Shown piece after piece: positions 50,041 to 58,666 of a stretch of 63,876 nt of DNA. The first letter of the stretch is position 1. Each line of letters opens with the position of its first letter. The DNA is from a virus, in IMG/VR virus record IMGVR_UViG_3300026078_000003, positions 1-63,876 of that record. One strand, 5' to 3'. The translations under genes and the position numbers were made by a program. Below the pieces are notes generated by a model. It saw only the letters and a list, made by a program, of their open reading frames with translations, was not told the origin of the DNA and did no database searches.

Positions 50041-50102
50041 GAGGAAATCGCGAGAAATTTTCGCGAAGTTTAGAGGGCGAGTCGTGCGGCGGTCACGCGG
50101 AG

Positions 50103-50711
50103 TCAATCATCGCCATCGTCATCTGCCAAAATGGCACTAAGAGCGCCAGGAGCCACACCGCGCGACGTCTCGGGTTTGGACGTAGAAGAACCAAACGAGC
50201 CTGTCTTTATAGGTGTGCGTCTCTCGGCTCTAGGCTCACGCGGTTCTTTTCTTTCTTGACGGTCGCATCCGTCGATCTCCCACGCGCGCGTTTTACCTGA
50301 ATCGTCAAGCGATTCCGCGTGTTGAGAAGGATTGACTCCGGCAGAATGGATAAGCTTTTGTGATTTTAAAGTGTTTCGCAATCTATCGGCTTGATTTACT
50401 AGTTCTTGCGCGAGAGTTTCGCAACGCCCTATAAGCAGTTGTGTTTTTTCGCGAGTTATTTGTTCTGCATCACTACATAAGACAAGCTCACCGCGCGTTG
50501 TAGATGTCAAAGCGGGCCATTCTGTTTCAATCGCGGCGACATATCCCGTGCGTGTCTCTCTAAAGCGAGTGATTACGCCGAGTTTTGCAGGAAATGATGG
50601 AAACTCTGCGTCACGAGCAAGACTGGGAGCGAAATCTGAGAGTGACGAATGCACCACGGAGGATGAAGGATCAAAGGCGTCCGCGAGCGAGAAGATCTCT
50701 TTGTTTTTCAT
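50103..50711 (-). CDS. Hypothetical protein with shared C-terminal peptide, about 202 aa
   Basis: Start chosen at ATG 50709-50711 (MKNKEIFSLADAFDPSSSVV) because GGAG lies at the right distance and the ATG overlaps the SLOG stop (ATGA). The middle is mixed alpha/beta (LGVITRFRETRTGYVAAIET), the C-terminal part basic, and the end VAPGALSAILADDDGDD. The tail matches the protein at 39258-39740. Confidence 0.7.
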   Translation of the reverse strand: MKNKEIFSLADAFDPSSSVVHSSLSDFAPSLARDAEFPSFPAKLGVITRFRETRTGYVAAIETEWPALTSTTRGELVLCSDAEQITREKTQLLIGRCETLAQELVNQADRLRNTLKSQKLIHSAGVNPSQHAESLDDSGKTRAWEIDGCDRQERKEPREPRAERRTPIKTGSFGSSTSKPETSRGVAPGALSAILADDDGDD

Positions 50712-50936
50712 TTGACGCTCCGACACTTGAGCCATTCCGACCAAAGATTAGTTACAGGTTTATTTTTAGCCTTCGCGTATTGTAGCGTTTTAAACGTGCC
50801 GCCATAAGTATCGCCGTTGTAGAGCGCCAGAAAGATGAGATAGAATAAATCTAGTGAGCTTGTCTAGATCAGGCCGTGAATAAGATAATCCAAGTCTTGG
50901 CGGTCTGTGTCCTGTTCCGGCGAGCACGTTAGGCAT
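50708..50936 (-). pseudogene. Decayed SLOG / DUF1273 (YspA-like) gene with internal deletion
   Basis: From ATG 50934-50936 the frame gives MPNVLAGTGHRPPRLGLSYS, the start of the DUF1273/SLOG fold (aGTGHRPxxLG). After about 45 codons it is joined, in another frame, to LALYNGDTYGGTFKTLQYAK and KNKPVTNLWSEW, the end of the same fold. The central nucleotide-binding part is missing. The stop at 50708-50710 overlaps the next ATG, so the operon spacing is preserved. Confidence 0.7.
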
Positions 50937-50976
50937 AATCAAATCTTCAGTCTCCTTGATCTATCTGCCTGTATTT

Positions 50977-51825
50977 TTATTTCGTCCAGTCCTTAAAATT
51001 CTTCGCCGTTATCGCTCCAATCCGCATTGTTCTTCCCTTGCCTTTTTTGGTGTCCATAGTGATTGACGAAATTTCGTCAACTGACGCCGTATGCATCTTC
51101 AAACTTGAACCTTTAAAATATCTCGCTAGCGCAATCGCTTTCGTTGTGCCTATTCTCGGAATACTATTAGCGATATTAGCGCAGACTAGTTCTTTTCGTG
51201 TCAGTCCGCTAGCCTCTAAAGACTCTGCGCTGATGACTCTAGAGCGATCAAATCCATTCATTGATGTATGAGATTCATAGTCGCGATTCCACCAGCGATA
51301 TTTTTCGGCGATCCAATAGGCTATTTGCTGTATCGTGGTGTCTTTGTCGAATCCTTGTAAGCCACTTGCGAAGTGTTTGAGACGGATTCCTTTTTCTTCA
51401 AGACCGGACAGAATTCCCTCTAAATAAGCGTGGCGTACCTTTTGCTTTCCAACGTAATAAGTTCGCCATTCATTGCGTTTAGAGGTTTGAGAATAAAAAG
51501 GCAATACAATAAACCCATCTTTTGATACTTTATATTGTCCATAGTACGCGAGATAACAACGATCATATGTTGCGTTCATCAAGCGAATCTGGGTCCCTTG
51601 AAGGCGCCCAGAAGTGCGAGATGATACGAGATCGTATAAAGATTTTAACTCTATTGCTATCGTATATGATGCGTTATTTGGTCCTTTGCCATTGAACGCG
51701 AAGTCGCCAGATTTCAATTTGAATAGCATCGCGGGAATATCAGAGTCTAGAAGTGTGCCAGAGTCAGGCTCTGAAGGAACAAAGAACTCGTTACTTCCTT
51801 TACGATAGTCGATTAGAATGGTCAT
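50977..51825 (-). CDS. ERCC4-type nuclease with C-terminal helix-hairpin-helix
   Basis: 282 residues. TILIDYRKGSNEFF and TIAIELKSLYDLVSSRTSGR lie in the nuclease core. The C-terminal part (ANIANSIPRIGTTKAIALAR) is a helix-hairpin-helix region, as in XPF-type enzymes. The ERKxxxD motif is degenerate (IAIELKSLYDL). Probably a branched-DNA or flap nuclease for phage DNA processing. Confidence 0.75.
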   Translation of the reverse strand: MTILIDYRKGSNEFFVPSEPDSGTLLDSDIPAMLFKLKSGDFAFNGKGPNNASYTIAIELKSLYDLVSSRTSGRLQGTQIRLMNATYDRCYLAYYGQYKVSKDGFIVLPFYSQTSKRNEWRTYYVGKQKVRHAYLEGILSGLEEKGIRLKHFASGLQGFDKDTTIQQIAYWIAEKYRWWNRDYESHTSMNGFDRSRVISAESLEASGLTRKELVCANIANSIPRIGTTKAIALARYFKGSSLKMHTASVDEISSITMDTKKGKGRTMRIGAITAKNFKDWTK

Positions 51826-52058
51826 GGCTGACGAGAAGAAGATTCAAAGTGACGTTCTGCACAATTGCGACAAAACCAAATCCAACAATAGAAACACTTG
51901 AAAGCGAGAGAGATAGGGATAGAGTTTCCGCAAGGACAGGTTATGTGGTGATTCATAGCGCTACCGAGTTCGATTAGTTGTTTTCGCTGTTCGGATAGAA
52001 TGAGATCGCGTTCGATCTCGTTTTGTGGCTCGCGATCGACTAAGCTAGAAGGTAACAT
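51822..52058 (-). CDS. Zinc-binding hypothetical protein, 78 aa
   Basis: Cys/His-rich second half (CPCGNSIPISLAFKCFYCWI, FCRNCAERHF) with at least three CxxC pairs. It overlaps the ERCC4 start by 4 bp. Probably a small zinc-finger accessory protein. Confidence 0.6.
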   Translation of the reverse strand: MLPSSLVDREPQNEIERDLILSEQRKQLIELGSAMNHHITCPCGNSIPISLAFKCFYCWIWFCRNCAERHFESSSRQP

Positions 52059-52075
52059 ATCGGTTTTTCTCGTGC

Positions 52076-52546
52076 TTAGGACATTCTCTCTAAACGAAAT
52101 TGGACAATCTCAAAATCGTCAGCATTGCGCCCCTCGACTTTGGTTAGAACTGGAACGCATTCAGTTCCGCCCCATCCGTCATCTCCAATGCTCTCGTTGT
52201 TCCACTCGCCTTGCAGCCACGCCGACAACGCACGACGAGCCGATAATGCGCTTTTAAATAAGCGCGGAAATTCATATCCAGGCTCGTCATGAGAATAACC
52301 ACGCGATGTTTTCCAGCGCATCGGTAAATACATGCCAGTTGAGATCTGACGAATAGCGTAACAATCGAACACAGGCACAAGACAACAACCGTCACTTTCG
52401 ATTACTCTTCCAGTACCTCCACATAATTGGCAATCACGATTGGCGACAACGCCGTTCATTCCGTAAGGCTCTATTGGCCTCATATAAGGGAGATTATCTG
52501 AAACTATAGAGCCTTCAACCACGCAAGAGCAATAGTCAGATTTCAT
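52076..52546 (-). CDS. Conserved phage protein, 156 aa
   Basis: CQLCGGTGRVIE is a DnaJ-like zinc motif. The region TGMYLPMRWKTSRGYSHDEP followed by FPRLFKSALSARRALSAWLQ matches a conserved phage family of unknown function (tGkyLP...GYSH.EP...RLF.s...A..AL..WL.G). It may be a replication accessory factor. Confidence 0.7.
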   Translation of the reverse strand: MKSDYCSCVVEGSIVSDNLPYMRPIEPYGMNGVVANRDCQLCGGTGRVIESDGCCLVPVFDCYAIRQISTGMYLPMRWKTSRGYSHDEPGYEFPRLFKSALSARRALSAWLQGEWNNESIGDDGWGGTECVPVLTKVEGRNADDFEIVQFRLERMS

Positions 52547-52561
52547 AATTTCTCTTCCTTT

Positions 52562-52753
52562 TTAGTTCAAATGATACCAGAACTCGGGCCGCGTAACATC
52601 ATCATTCCCGACGACGTAAAATAGAACGAGAAACGATCCGTGCAACTTTCCTATTCTGTGTTCTTCTACTAGAAATCCACACAAAAGGAACATAAGGGCA
52701 GAATAAGTATGTAATTCGAGAAACCATGAGAAAGATTTATTATCGGTTTTCAT
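52562..52753 (-). CDS. Hypothetical protein, 63 aa
   Basis: ATG 52751-52753 overlaps the stop of the Sak4-like gene (ATGA). The product MKTDNKSFSWFLELHTYSAL then LMFLLCGFLVEEH has a hydrophobic centre, perhaps a short membrane segment. Unknown. Confidence 0.6.
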   Translation of the reverse strand: MKTDNKSFSWFLELHTYSALMFLLCGFLVEEHRIGKLHGSFLVLFYVVGNDDVTRPEFWYHLN

Positions 52754-53658
52754 TTCCAATCCTCAATGCTGCTCTTCGGATAAAGCATCGAATTCATATA
52801 CGCCCACGGGCCATCTCCGCCCCAGTCGTCTTCGGTATAGACGCTCAGCGTCTCGGCTGGATTTACCTTTGCGTTATGAACGAGCAACTCGAAGCTAAAT
52901 TTCTTGCCTCGCGTTTTCATCTTAATCCCTGTGATCCAATCTACCGCGTCTTCGGCAACGTCTTGGATCTTCGGTTGATATCTGTCAGGCACTGGTGTAT
53001 TGTCTCTCCATACGCCCGTTTGACGCGAAAGAACTACGAGATTGACTCCTGCCGATCTTGCCGATTGGAACAATCCCCACCACTGGAGCGCGATTTGGTT
53101 CTTACTGTTGCCGTAGTCGCTTTCTTTGGTTCCGACGCGGCCACGAATCGCGAGCGTGACAAGGTCACCTAGCTCTGTGCCTGTATCAAGAACGATATAG
53201 TTTAGATTGCCTTTGATCGCGGCTTCTAATCCAGCTTCATAGTTGCGAGTCACGAAATCCAACGCGGATAATCCAGCGACTTGAGCGTCTTCCTTGGACA
53301 TCCGCGCAACACGTTTTGTATCAAAAGGCACTTCCAGATAATGGATCTTTTTGCCAAGTTCGCGAGCCTCTCTGACGACTTGACGCGCGCGACCATCAAA
53401 GTTGATAAGCATTCCCGGAGACGGTGCGTGTCTGAGCATTAGAGAGGTCTTACCGCTTCCGGGTCCGCCGTAAAGAATACCGATAGATTGTTGTCTCTCT
53501 TCTTCGAGAAAAACGCAATCGCCAATGCCTGAAGGCGAGGATTTCCCGGAGCTGACAACGGATACAGGCCGAACGACAGGAGACGAGGACGACGAAGATG
53601 AAGAGCTAGGTTTGCTCTTATTGGATTGAACGTCAGCGGGATTTGTTGGACGCGGCAT
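52750..53658 (-). CDS. Sak4-like RecA-fold ATPase
   Basis: 302 residues. Walker A is near residue 64 (GILYGGPGSGKTSLMLR), Walker B near residue 162 (YIVLDTGTELGDLV). The Ser-rich N terminus and overall length match the Sak4/AAA_24 group of phage recombination ATPases, which act with single-strand annealing or DNA-binding proteins. Its neighbours are a PD-(D/E)XK nuclease and a helicase. Confidence 0.8.
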   Translation of the reverse strand: MPRPTNPADVQSNKSKPSSSSSSSSSPVVRPVSVVSSGKSSPSGIGDCVFLEEERQQSIGILYGGPGSGKTSLMLRHAPSPGMLINFDGRARQVVREARELGKKIHYLEVPFDTKRVARMSKEDAQVAGLSALDFVTRNYEAGLEAAIKGNLNYIVLDTGTELGDLVTLAIRGRVGTKESDYGNSKNQIALQWWGLFQSARSAGVNLVVLSRQTGVWRDNTPVPDRYQPKIQDVAEDAVDWITGIKMKTRGKKFSFELLVHNAKVNPAETLSVYTEDDWGGDGPWAYMNSMLYPKSSIEDWK

Positions 53659-53841
53659 TTATAGATTCCTCTCTTTGATATGCGATCCGATCGCAGCTTG
53701 CCAGAACTCATCCCACTGTGCTTTTAGTCGATCATCCTCTAGGCGCTGTCTCTCTGGCGTTGACGGAACTGTAGTTACTCCATCATGACGGCGATTACGC
53801 CGTCTCTGAAGAATATTAGATTTAGTACGTTTAGTTTTCAT
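53659..53841 (-). CDS. Hypothetical basic protein, 60 aa
   Basis: I take ATG 53839-53841 (MKTKRTKSNILQRRRNRRHD), overlapping the end of the upstream gene. Very basic N terminus; end AIGSHIKERNL. Possibly nucleic-acid-binding. Confidence 0.55.
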   Translation of the reverse strand: MKTKRTKSNILQRRRNRRHDGVTTVPSTPERQRLEDDRLKAQWDEFWQAAIGSHIKERNL

Positions 53842-54217
53842 GATGCTCACGCACCAACGCGACAATCTTATTCATCAAGTCATCATTTTGTCTAACAACA
53901 TCCTTTTGATTCGCCTGCAATAGCGCTGCGTTTAAAGCATCATAAACCATGTCGCTATATTCGTCTAGTCTGTCCAGTTGGTGCAGTTGAAAAATGATCG
54001 TGGCGAACTGATCGATCATTTTATACGAATGGTACCATTTTCGATTGCCAGCACACCCCGCGAAACCATAAGCGCCACGATAAATCACATAAGTATTATA
54101 ATATCGATCTAGCGGCCAATCTCCAGGCCGCGAAAACGTGATCGCGAAGAAAAGGTTTTGTGGCTCAATTTGAATTTCATGAACTGAAGAGTTAGTCAGT
54201 TTTAGTTTTTCTGTCAT
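53831..54217 (-). CDS. Hypothetical protein, 128 aa
   Basis: Mixed alpha/beta; FAITFSRPGDWPLDRYYNTY and LHQLDRLDEYSDMVYDALNA. Good ribosome binding site (AAGGAG). Unknown role within the recombination gene group. Confidence 0.6.
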   Translation of the reverse strand: MTEKLKLTNSSVHEIQIEPQNLFFAITFSRPGDWPLDRYYNTYVIYRGAYGFAGCAGNRKWYHSYKMIDQFATIIFQLHQLDRLDEYSDMVYDALNAALLQANQKDVVRQNDDLMNKIVALVREHHEN

Positions 54218-54228
54218 GTGCTTTCTCC

Positions 54229-54852
54229 TTAAGCCACCAGCAAATCTCTAAGCTCTTTTCGTTCTTTCTTTTCTTGATAATACTTCCAAGCGTCATCTGC
54301 GTTCGCTCGCAGCATGTTCCAATTGCGTTCAAGTTGCTGCATTGTCCAGTTCTCTTCCCATTCGTAATATTCTGGCAAGGTATCTTCTAGATTATATCGG
54401 TTATAATTTCCATTGACGAAACCGATATGGAGGCGCCCTTTCGAGCTTATATCAAGTATGTAGACGTAAGCCATGAGCTGAATCCAGAACTTCCAGATTT
54501 TCGCGCTAGACATATCGTTTTTACTGGACATCCAAGTTAGTTTGATCTCATGAACACAACAGAGAATCCAATCTAACAAGTCTGGTGAGCCAACGATATT
54601 ATCTTTCTTAATCTCGCCTATCTCAGAGTAACGTTTTGGTTCATCTTGCATCATGCGTAATTTTAATCCAGCTTCGTGCGCTAGACCGAGCTGCATTCGC
54701 GTCATCTCGCGAGGAGTGATTTCGCCTTCAGATTCATCGTATATACCGCGTTTAACGCACAAATAGTGGACGATATGCGAGACGTGCAATCCGCCAGAGC
54801 GCCGAGTTAGCGGCACTAAGTTTGTTATGCCGGAGCGAACGAGAACAGGCAT
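54229..54852 (-). CDS. PD-(D/E)XK (RecB/Cas4-like) nuclease
   Basis: 207 residues. GSPDLLDWILCCVHEIKLTW contains the G-x-x-D and E-x-K elements of the nuclease core, and a conserved Gln-containing helix follows (FWIQLMAYVYIL). Cas4-like nucleases occur next to Sak4-type genes in phages. It probably processes DNA ends for recombination. Confidence 0.75.
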   Translation of the reverse strand: MPVLVRSGITNLVPLTRRSGGLHVSHIVHYLCVKRGIYDESEGEITPREMTRMQLGLAHEAGLKLRMMQDEPKRYSEIGEIKKDNIVGSPDLLDWILCCVHEIKLTWMSSKNDMSSAKIWKFWIQLMAYVYILDISSKGRLHIGFVNGNYNRYNLEDTLPEYYEWEENWTMQQLERNWNMLRANADDAWKYYQEKKERKELRDLLVA

Positions 54853-54853
54853 T

Positions 54854-55099
54854 TTACTCTAGTCCTTTACTGACTCCCTCAGCAAAATCCGCTAACTCCT
54901 TATCTATCTCAAGAAGTAGATTGATATCTTCTTGCTCGATTTCCTCTCCTTCACTCAAGTCTCTAAAAACAATCGTTTGCATTGCTTTGACTCCCGAATA
55001 AAATGCCCGCTTTGTTTCCTTCCTCTGTGTCGGATGGGCATTTGCGGGCATCACTTTATCCGCGTAATCTTGAAACTCAAGCGCTATACGATTTTTCAT
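54854..55099 (-). CDS. Hypothetical protein, 81 aa
   Basis: ATG with AAAGGAGA upstream. Acidic helical end (NLLLEIDKELADFAEGVSKG). Overlaps no gene and starts the Cas4-like gene 2 bp later. Unknown. Confidence 0.6.
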   Translation of the reverse strand: MKNRIALEFQDYADKVMPANAHPTQRKETKRAFYSGVKAMQTIVFRDLSEGEEIEQEDINLLLEIDKELADFAEGVSKGLE

Positions 55100-55195
55100 T
55101 TTGTTCTCCTTTTTTTTTCCCCAAGATCATCAACCAAAACGCGCGCCTAGATGACCCGCTAGGCGCCCCGGGTTAGTTAATCTCTCTCTCTCTCT

Positions 55196-56149
55196 TTACA
55201 GCGTCCGGATCATATCATCGTCGGCGTCGTAGATCAGCCCACGAGCCGGAGAGAACAGAGAATCATCGTTAAACGCGTCGGTGACCGCCTTCCGATCCGA
55301 CGCGCTCAGAGACTTAAACTGATCTTTCTTCGTGAGCTTGACGATGCAAACGCCCTTCGAGATCTCACCGTCTGAACCATCGGTTTCGATAATCTCGCGG
55401 ATCGCTTCGGCTACCGACTCCATGGCGGCGCCATTACCGTTGCCGTTTGATTTCGAGGCTGACTTAGAGCCGCTAGTGACTGCCGCCGTTGTTTTCGTCT
55501 CGGTCTTCGCGCTCGATTTAGCCGCACTCGCGCTAGAAGTCTTACCCTTTCCCGCTGTCGTCTTCGCCGTGCTTCCGAGGATCGCGCTTGGCAGGAGAAT
55601 CGAGGACGCTTTTTCCTCGCCGCTTTCCTTGTCCTTGTACGTGTTTCCCTTCCCGCGATCAAGGTGAAGCTGCAAACCCTCGAATTGCGCGACGGACGGG
55701 TCTCCTGAGGGCTGAAAACCGCACTCGATGAGAGCCGAGAGCCATACCAAGAAATCATCTCCCTTTTGGGGCTTGCCCATGAGATACGAGCCCTCGTATT
55801 CCTCGATCTCGTTCTCTTCGAGTTGCACGAGGCCTTCCGCGAGTTGATTGTAGACGGAATCGTCGCCGCCCGCGGGCTCGCGCTCATCTTTCGGCGTGTC
55901 AGGAGATGAATTTGTCGGGAGAGCACTATTGAGGAATCCGACGCGGTACAACTCTGTGAATTCCTCGGGCGTGTCTTCGAGCGTGCGATAGATTACACGG
56001 AAGAAACAGAAATGTTTCGTCTTGTTGCGGTAATGATCTGGCGCAAATCGAGCCTTAATGATCTCCACGTCTACGTTGTCGCGCCCTCCTGCGTTGAAGT
56101 CCTCAGGGTTTCCGGTCCATACGTCTCTGGGAAGTGGTCTGTCTGCCAT
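55196..56149 (-). CDS. Hypothetical protein, 317 aa, possible DNA-binding/recombination partner
   Basis: An N-terminal domain of about 180 residues (VDVEIIKARFAPDHYRNKTK, YLMGKPQKGDDFLVWLSALI) is followed by a Ser/Ala/Lys/Gly-rich linker. An acidic C-terminal domain ends YDADDDMIRTL. The layout (folded domain, flexible linker, acidic end) resembles single-strand DNA-binding proteins, and it lies next to the Cas4- and Sak4-like genes. No family match was recognised. Confidence 0.6.
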   Translation of the reverse strand: MADRPLPRDVWTGNPEDFNAGGRDNVDVEIIKARFAPDHYRNKTKHFCFFRVIYRTLEDTPEEFTELYRVGFLNSALPTNSSPDTPKDEREPAGGDDSVYNQLAEGLVQLEENEIEEYEGSYLMGKPQKGDDFLVWLSALIECGFQPSGDPSVAQFEGLQLHLDRGKGNTYKDKESGEEKASSILLPSAILGSTAKTTAGKGKTSSASAAKSSAKTETKTTAAVTSGSKSASKSNGNGNGAAMESVAEAIREIIETDGSDGEISKGVCIVKLTKKDQFKSLSASDRKAVTDAFNDDSLFSPARGLIYDADDDMIRTL

Positions 56150-56212
56150 GATGCGTTTTCCTTTCTAACGTGTGAGTGTTTTGTCTGTCCTACGAAAAGA
56201 TCACTCTAGTTT

Positions 56213-56407
56213 TTATTCTGTTTCGTCTTTAACAAGTCGTATTCCTGCGTCGCGAGGAATCGGCGGTTCATGTTTCGTGTTTTTCGGTAGATCGGAACCG
56301 AGTAATATAGCACCGTGTTCTGTTATCCAGAGCCAAAGTCCTTTATAAGGCCCGGAAAGAATTGCCTCAAGCTGATTTCTTGTATACATTTTTTTATGAG
56401 CCACCAA
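56213..56407 (-). CDS. Hypothetical protein, 64 aa
   Basis: The visible sequence YTRNQLEAILSGPYKGLWLW then LGSDLPKN is well formed. The start may be TTG 56407, GTG 56404 or ATG 56389; none has a decisive ribosome binding site. Overlaps the helicase stop. Confidence 0.5.
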   Translation of the reverse strand: MVAHKKMYTRNQLEAILSGPYKGLWLWITEHGAILLGSDLPKNTKHEPPIPRDAGIRLVKDETE

Positions 56408-57935
56408 AGTTCAGGCCGACCGGACTCGCGCTTTGTCTAAACGATTCTTTTATATGTGCTCCAAATTCCGCCTCTTCTTTAAACCACAACCAATGCGCGT
56501 CTAGAACATAAATAACGCAGTAATCATCTTTGTTGCGTCTTCCTCGGCCTATCTGCTGCTCAAAAGATCGCGAGGTTTCATCCAACATATAGCGCTTATC
56601 GGAATTGACTCTCGCCTGCATTAAATTCGGTTTGGCGTGTAGGTTCAAAAAAGGAACTTTGAGCACAATGATAAATCTACAGGTTTCGTTAGCGAAATCA
56701 ACGCCTTCTTTGATTGACGGTGACGCGAGAGCCAAAGGGATTGTTGATTTTCTATACCTGTTGACGCCGTCGCGCGAGTGCCCTTTTTGATGTGATATGA
56801 TTCGATTCGCTACTTTAGAAAACCTGACAAGGTAATTCATCCACTCATAGCTCGTGCATTGAATGATGCCTTTCTCGCCGCGATCGAAATGAAACTGCAA
56901 CAGGTTATCCACGCGGTTAACGATCATTCTTTTACGAGGCTCGTCGATTTTATTATCTATTCTTATCTTGGGTTCTTTCGAGATGAATACGATTGGTCCG
57001 CGTTTTGGATCGAATGTACTTGGCATTTCAAAAACTTCGGCGTCGATATGACTGATTCCAATTCGCTTTAAATCGCTTTCTTTTGCTGTCGCAGACGAGA
57101 GAATTACTTTTTTAATCTCGCGGTATAGAAATTTCTCGGCATAGTACGATCCCCACACAGGCGAGAATGTTAGCACATTGCTAGACTCAATGTCTACTGA
57201 CCATTCCGTCGCACCGTCTGAATCTTTGATAAATCTTCCTAGCGCGTGAATAAGTCTTAACGCTTTGCGGTATCGAGGCATTTGATCGTTTCGGTCTTTG
57301 CGAGCAAGATCAAGAAGAGATTGGCGAACGTTGACGGCCGTTTCTTGATAATCTTTAAGAGTGAGTGTTTTTCGCAAATCGATCTTAAAATCTTTCGACA
57401 TTCCGAGCGCTCTCATGTTATGTTCTGAGAGAGAGAATCCTACCGCTTGGCAAAGTCGATCGTTTATCAAATGCATCTCGTCACAGATCAGACACGCAAA
57501 CTTGCCGAATCTATTTGGGTCTTCTAAAGCCGGAACAAACCAATGCGCGTAATTTGTTTCGACACAAGACGAGGATAGAGATTCTTTCACCGCATCTCGA
57601 TATTGACAATCTTTTTTGTCTGAACACGAGAACTCATCGTCGGCGTCCCGCCCAGCGCAAGCATAATTACTATGTCCGCGAAGATCATACATGCCACAAT
57701 CACGAGTGTCTCGCAAAAGCTGTGATTGTAGTTCGCGAGTAGAGACTAGGTACATGAAACGATCGCCGTGAAGTTTACCACAGCACCAGTTAATGACGGT
57801 TTTCCCGCTTCCTGTGGGCGCTTTGAGCAAGATAAAGCGCGCGGTGGAAGATAGAACGTCAAGGATAATTTTCTCCTGTCCTGAATAGAACGAGGGAAAA
57901 CGAGCAGACAATAGGCCAAAGTCGGATGGTTTCAT
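56394..57935 (-). CDS. XPD/DinG-like helicase with possible Fe-S domain
   Basis: 513 residues. Walker A is near residue 39 (APTGSGKT), the DEAH-like box near residue 153 (CDEMH), and the C-terminal half ends with QQIGRGRRNKDD (motif VI). Between motifs I and II lie four Cys (YAC, FSC, KDC, SSC) arranged like the Fe-S cluster of XPD and DinG. It may open DNA for recombination or replication. Confidence 0.8.
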   Translation of the reverse strand: MKPSDFGLLSARFPSFYSGQEKIILDVLSSTARFILLKAPTGSGKTVINWCCGKLHGDRFMYLVSTRELQSQLLRDTRDCGMYDLRGHSNYACAGRDADDEFSCSDKKDCQYRDAVKESLSSSCVETNYAHWFVPALEDPNRFGKFACLICDEMHLINDRLCQAVGFSLSEHNMRALGMSKDFKIDLRKTLTLKDYQETAVNVRQSLLDLARKDRNDQMPRYRKALRLIHALGRFIKDSDGATEWSVDIESSNVLTFSPVWGSYYAEKFLYREIKKVILSSATAKESDLKRIGISHIDAEVFEMPSTFDPKRGPIVFISKEPKIRIDNKIDEPRKRMIVNRVDNLLQFHFDRGEKGIIQCTSYEWMNYLVRFSKVANRIISHQKGHSRDGVNRYRKSTIPLALASPSIKEGVDFANETCRFIIVLKVPFLNLHAKPNLMQARVNSDKRYMLDETSRSFEQQIGRGRRNKDDYCVIYVLDAHWLWFKEEAEFGAHIKESFRQSASPVGLNFGGS

Positions 57936-58223
57936 CTAAAAACCTTCGTCAGCATAGAGATAACCAGTCTCGTCAGTTTCTTTGTATGTGGCTTCGGAGA
58001 TGATCGCTGTGCTGTAGGGTTCTCCGTTCTCGTTTAAACAGGCGCGAATAGTTCCTTTCTGCTGACCAAGACGACGAACCGAATTCAACGGCCGATTTAA
58101 AATCCACTGCGGATGTTGAGGTTTGTGACCGTCGAAAACCCAAAAACCGGCTTCGAGCCAATCTAGTAACTCATCTAGAGTGCCGAACGGGCTTCCCACG
58201 AAACATTTTTTCTTGTGTGCCAT
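57936..58223 (-). CDS. Hypothetical protein, 95 aa
   Basis: Starts MAHKKKCFVGSPFGTLDELL; ends just before the helicase gene. Alpha/beta character (GFWVFDGHKPQHPQWILNRP). No family. Confidence 0.6.
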   Translation of the reverse strand: MAHKKKCFVGSPFGTLDELLDWLEAGFWVFDGHKPQHPQWILNRPLNSVRRLGQQKGTIRACLNENGEPYSTAIISEATYKETDETGYLYADEGF

Positions 58224-58236
58224 TTGCTTGTCATTC

Positions 58237-58395
58237 TCAGAGAACCTGAAGGGTCCCCTCTATAATGTATACGTCCGTATTATCGAGCGTATCGCGTCCG
58301 TCGATACCGATGTAAGTAATCTTAATATCGCCATCAAGCTGCTTCTCTTCCAACTTTTGGTCTACTATTTTCTTTAGCTCGTTCCATGTAAGCAT
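58237..58395 (-). CDS. Hypothetical protein, 52 aa
   Basis: Too short to be obvious, but AAAAGGAG is well placed before ATG 58393-58395. The product MLTWNELKKIVDQKLEEKQL, then ITYIGIDGRDTLDN, reads as a compact alpha/beta protein and ends at TGA 58237-58239. Unknown. Confidence 0.6.
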   Translation of the reverse strand: MLTWNELKKIVDQKLEEKQLDGDIKITYIGIDGRDTLDNTDVYIIEGTLQVL

Positions 58396-58420
58396 TTTTA
58401 GTCTCCTTTTGGTGTGTTAT

Positions 58421-58666
58421 TCACTTCGGCCAAATCACTCCCGCTTGCCACATCACTTTATCCTTGAAATGCTTCGTCGCGCAATCGAAACAAACGTGTA
58501 TCAAAGGCTCGTGGGGATTATTCCCGTCATCGTTACCGTTTTGCGAATTCCAAACCGTAAGACTCGCAACAGCGTGAAATTCATCATAGTAATAGCTTAG
58601 TCCGCCCGTTACGGAATTACACTCGCATGGTGTTAATCCTAAGTGTAGAGCCTCGCGATTTGTCAT
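58421..58666 (-). CDS. Hypothetical zinc-binding protein, 81 aa
   Basis: CECN near the N terminus and VCFDCATKHF near the C terminus give two Cys pairs. The start overlaps the upstream stop (TAATG). Unknown. Confidence 0.6.
   Translation of the reverse strand: MTNREALHLGLTPCECNSVTGGLSYYYDEFHAVASLTVWNSQNGNDDGNNPHEPLIHVCFDCATKHFKDKVMWQAGVIWPK

Noticed and set aside
49644-50300. Plus-strand ORF of 218 codons
   Set aside because: Antisense to two genes with good starts and a promoter; Arg/Gly/Ser/Leu-rich shadow sequence.
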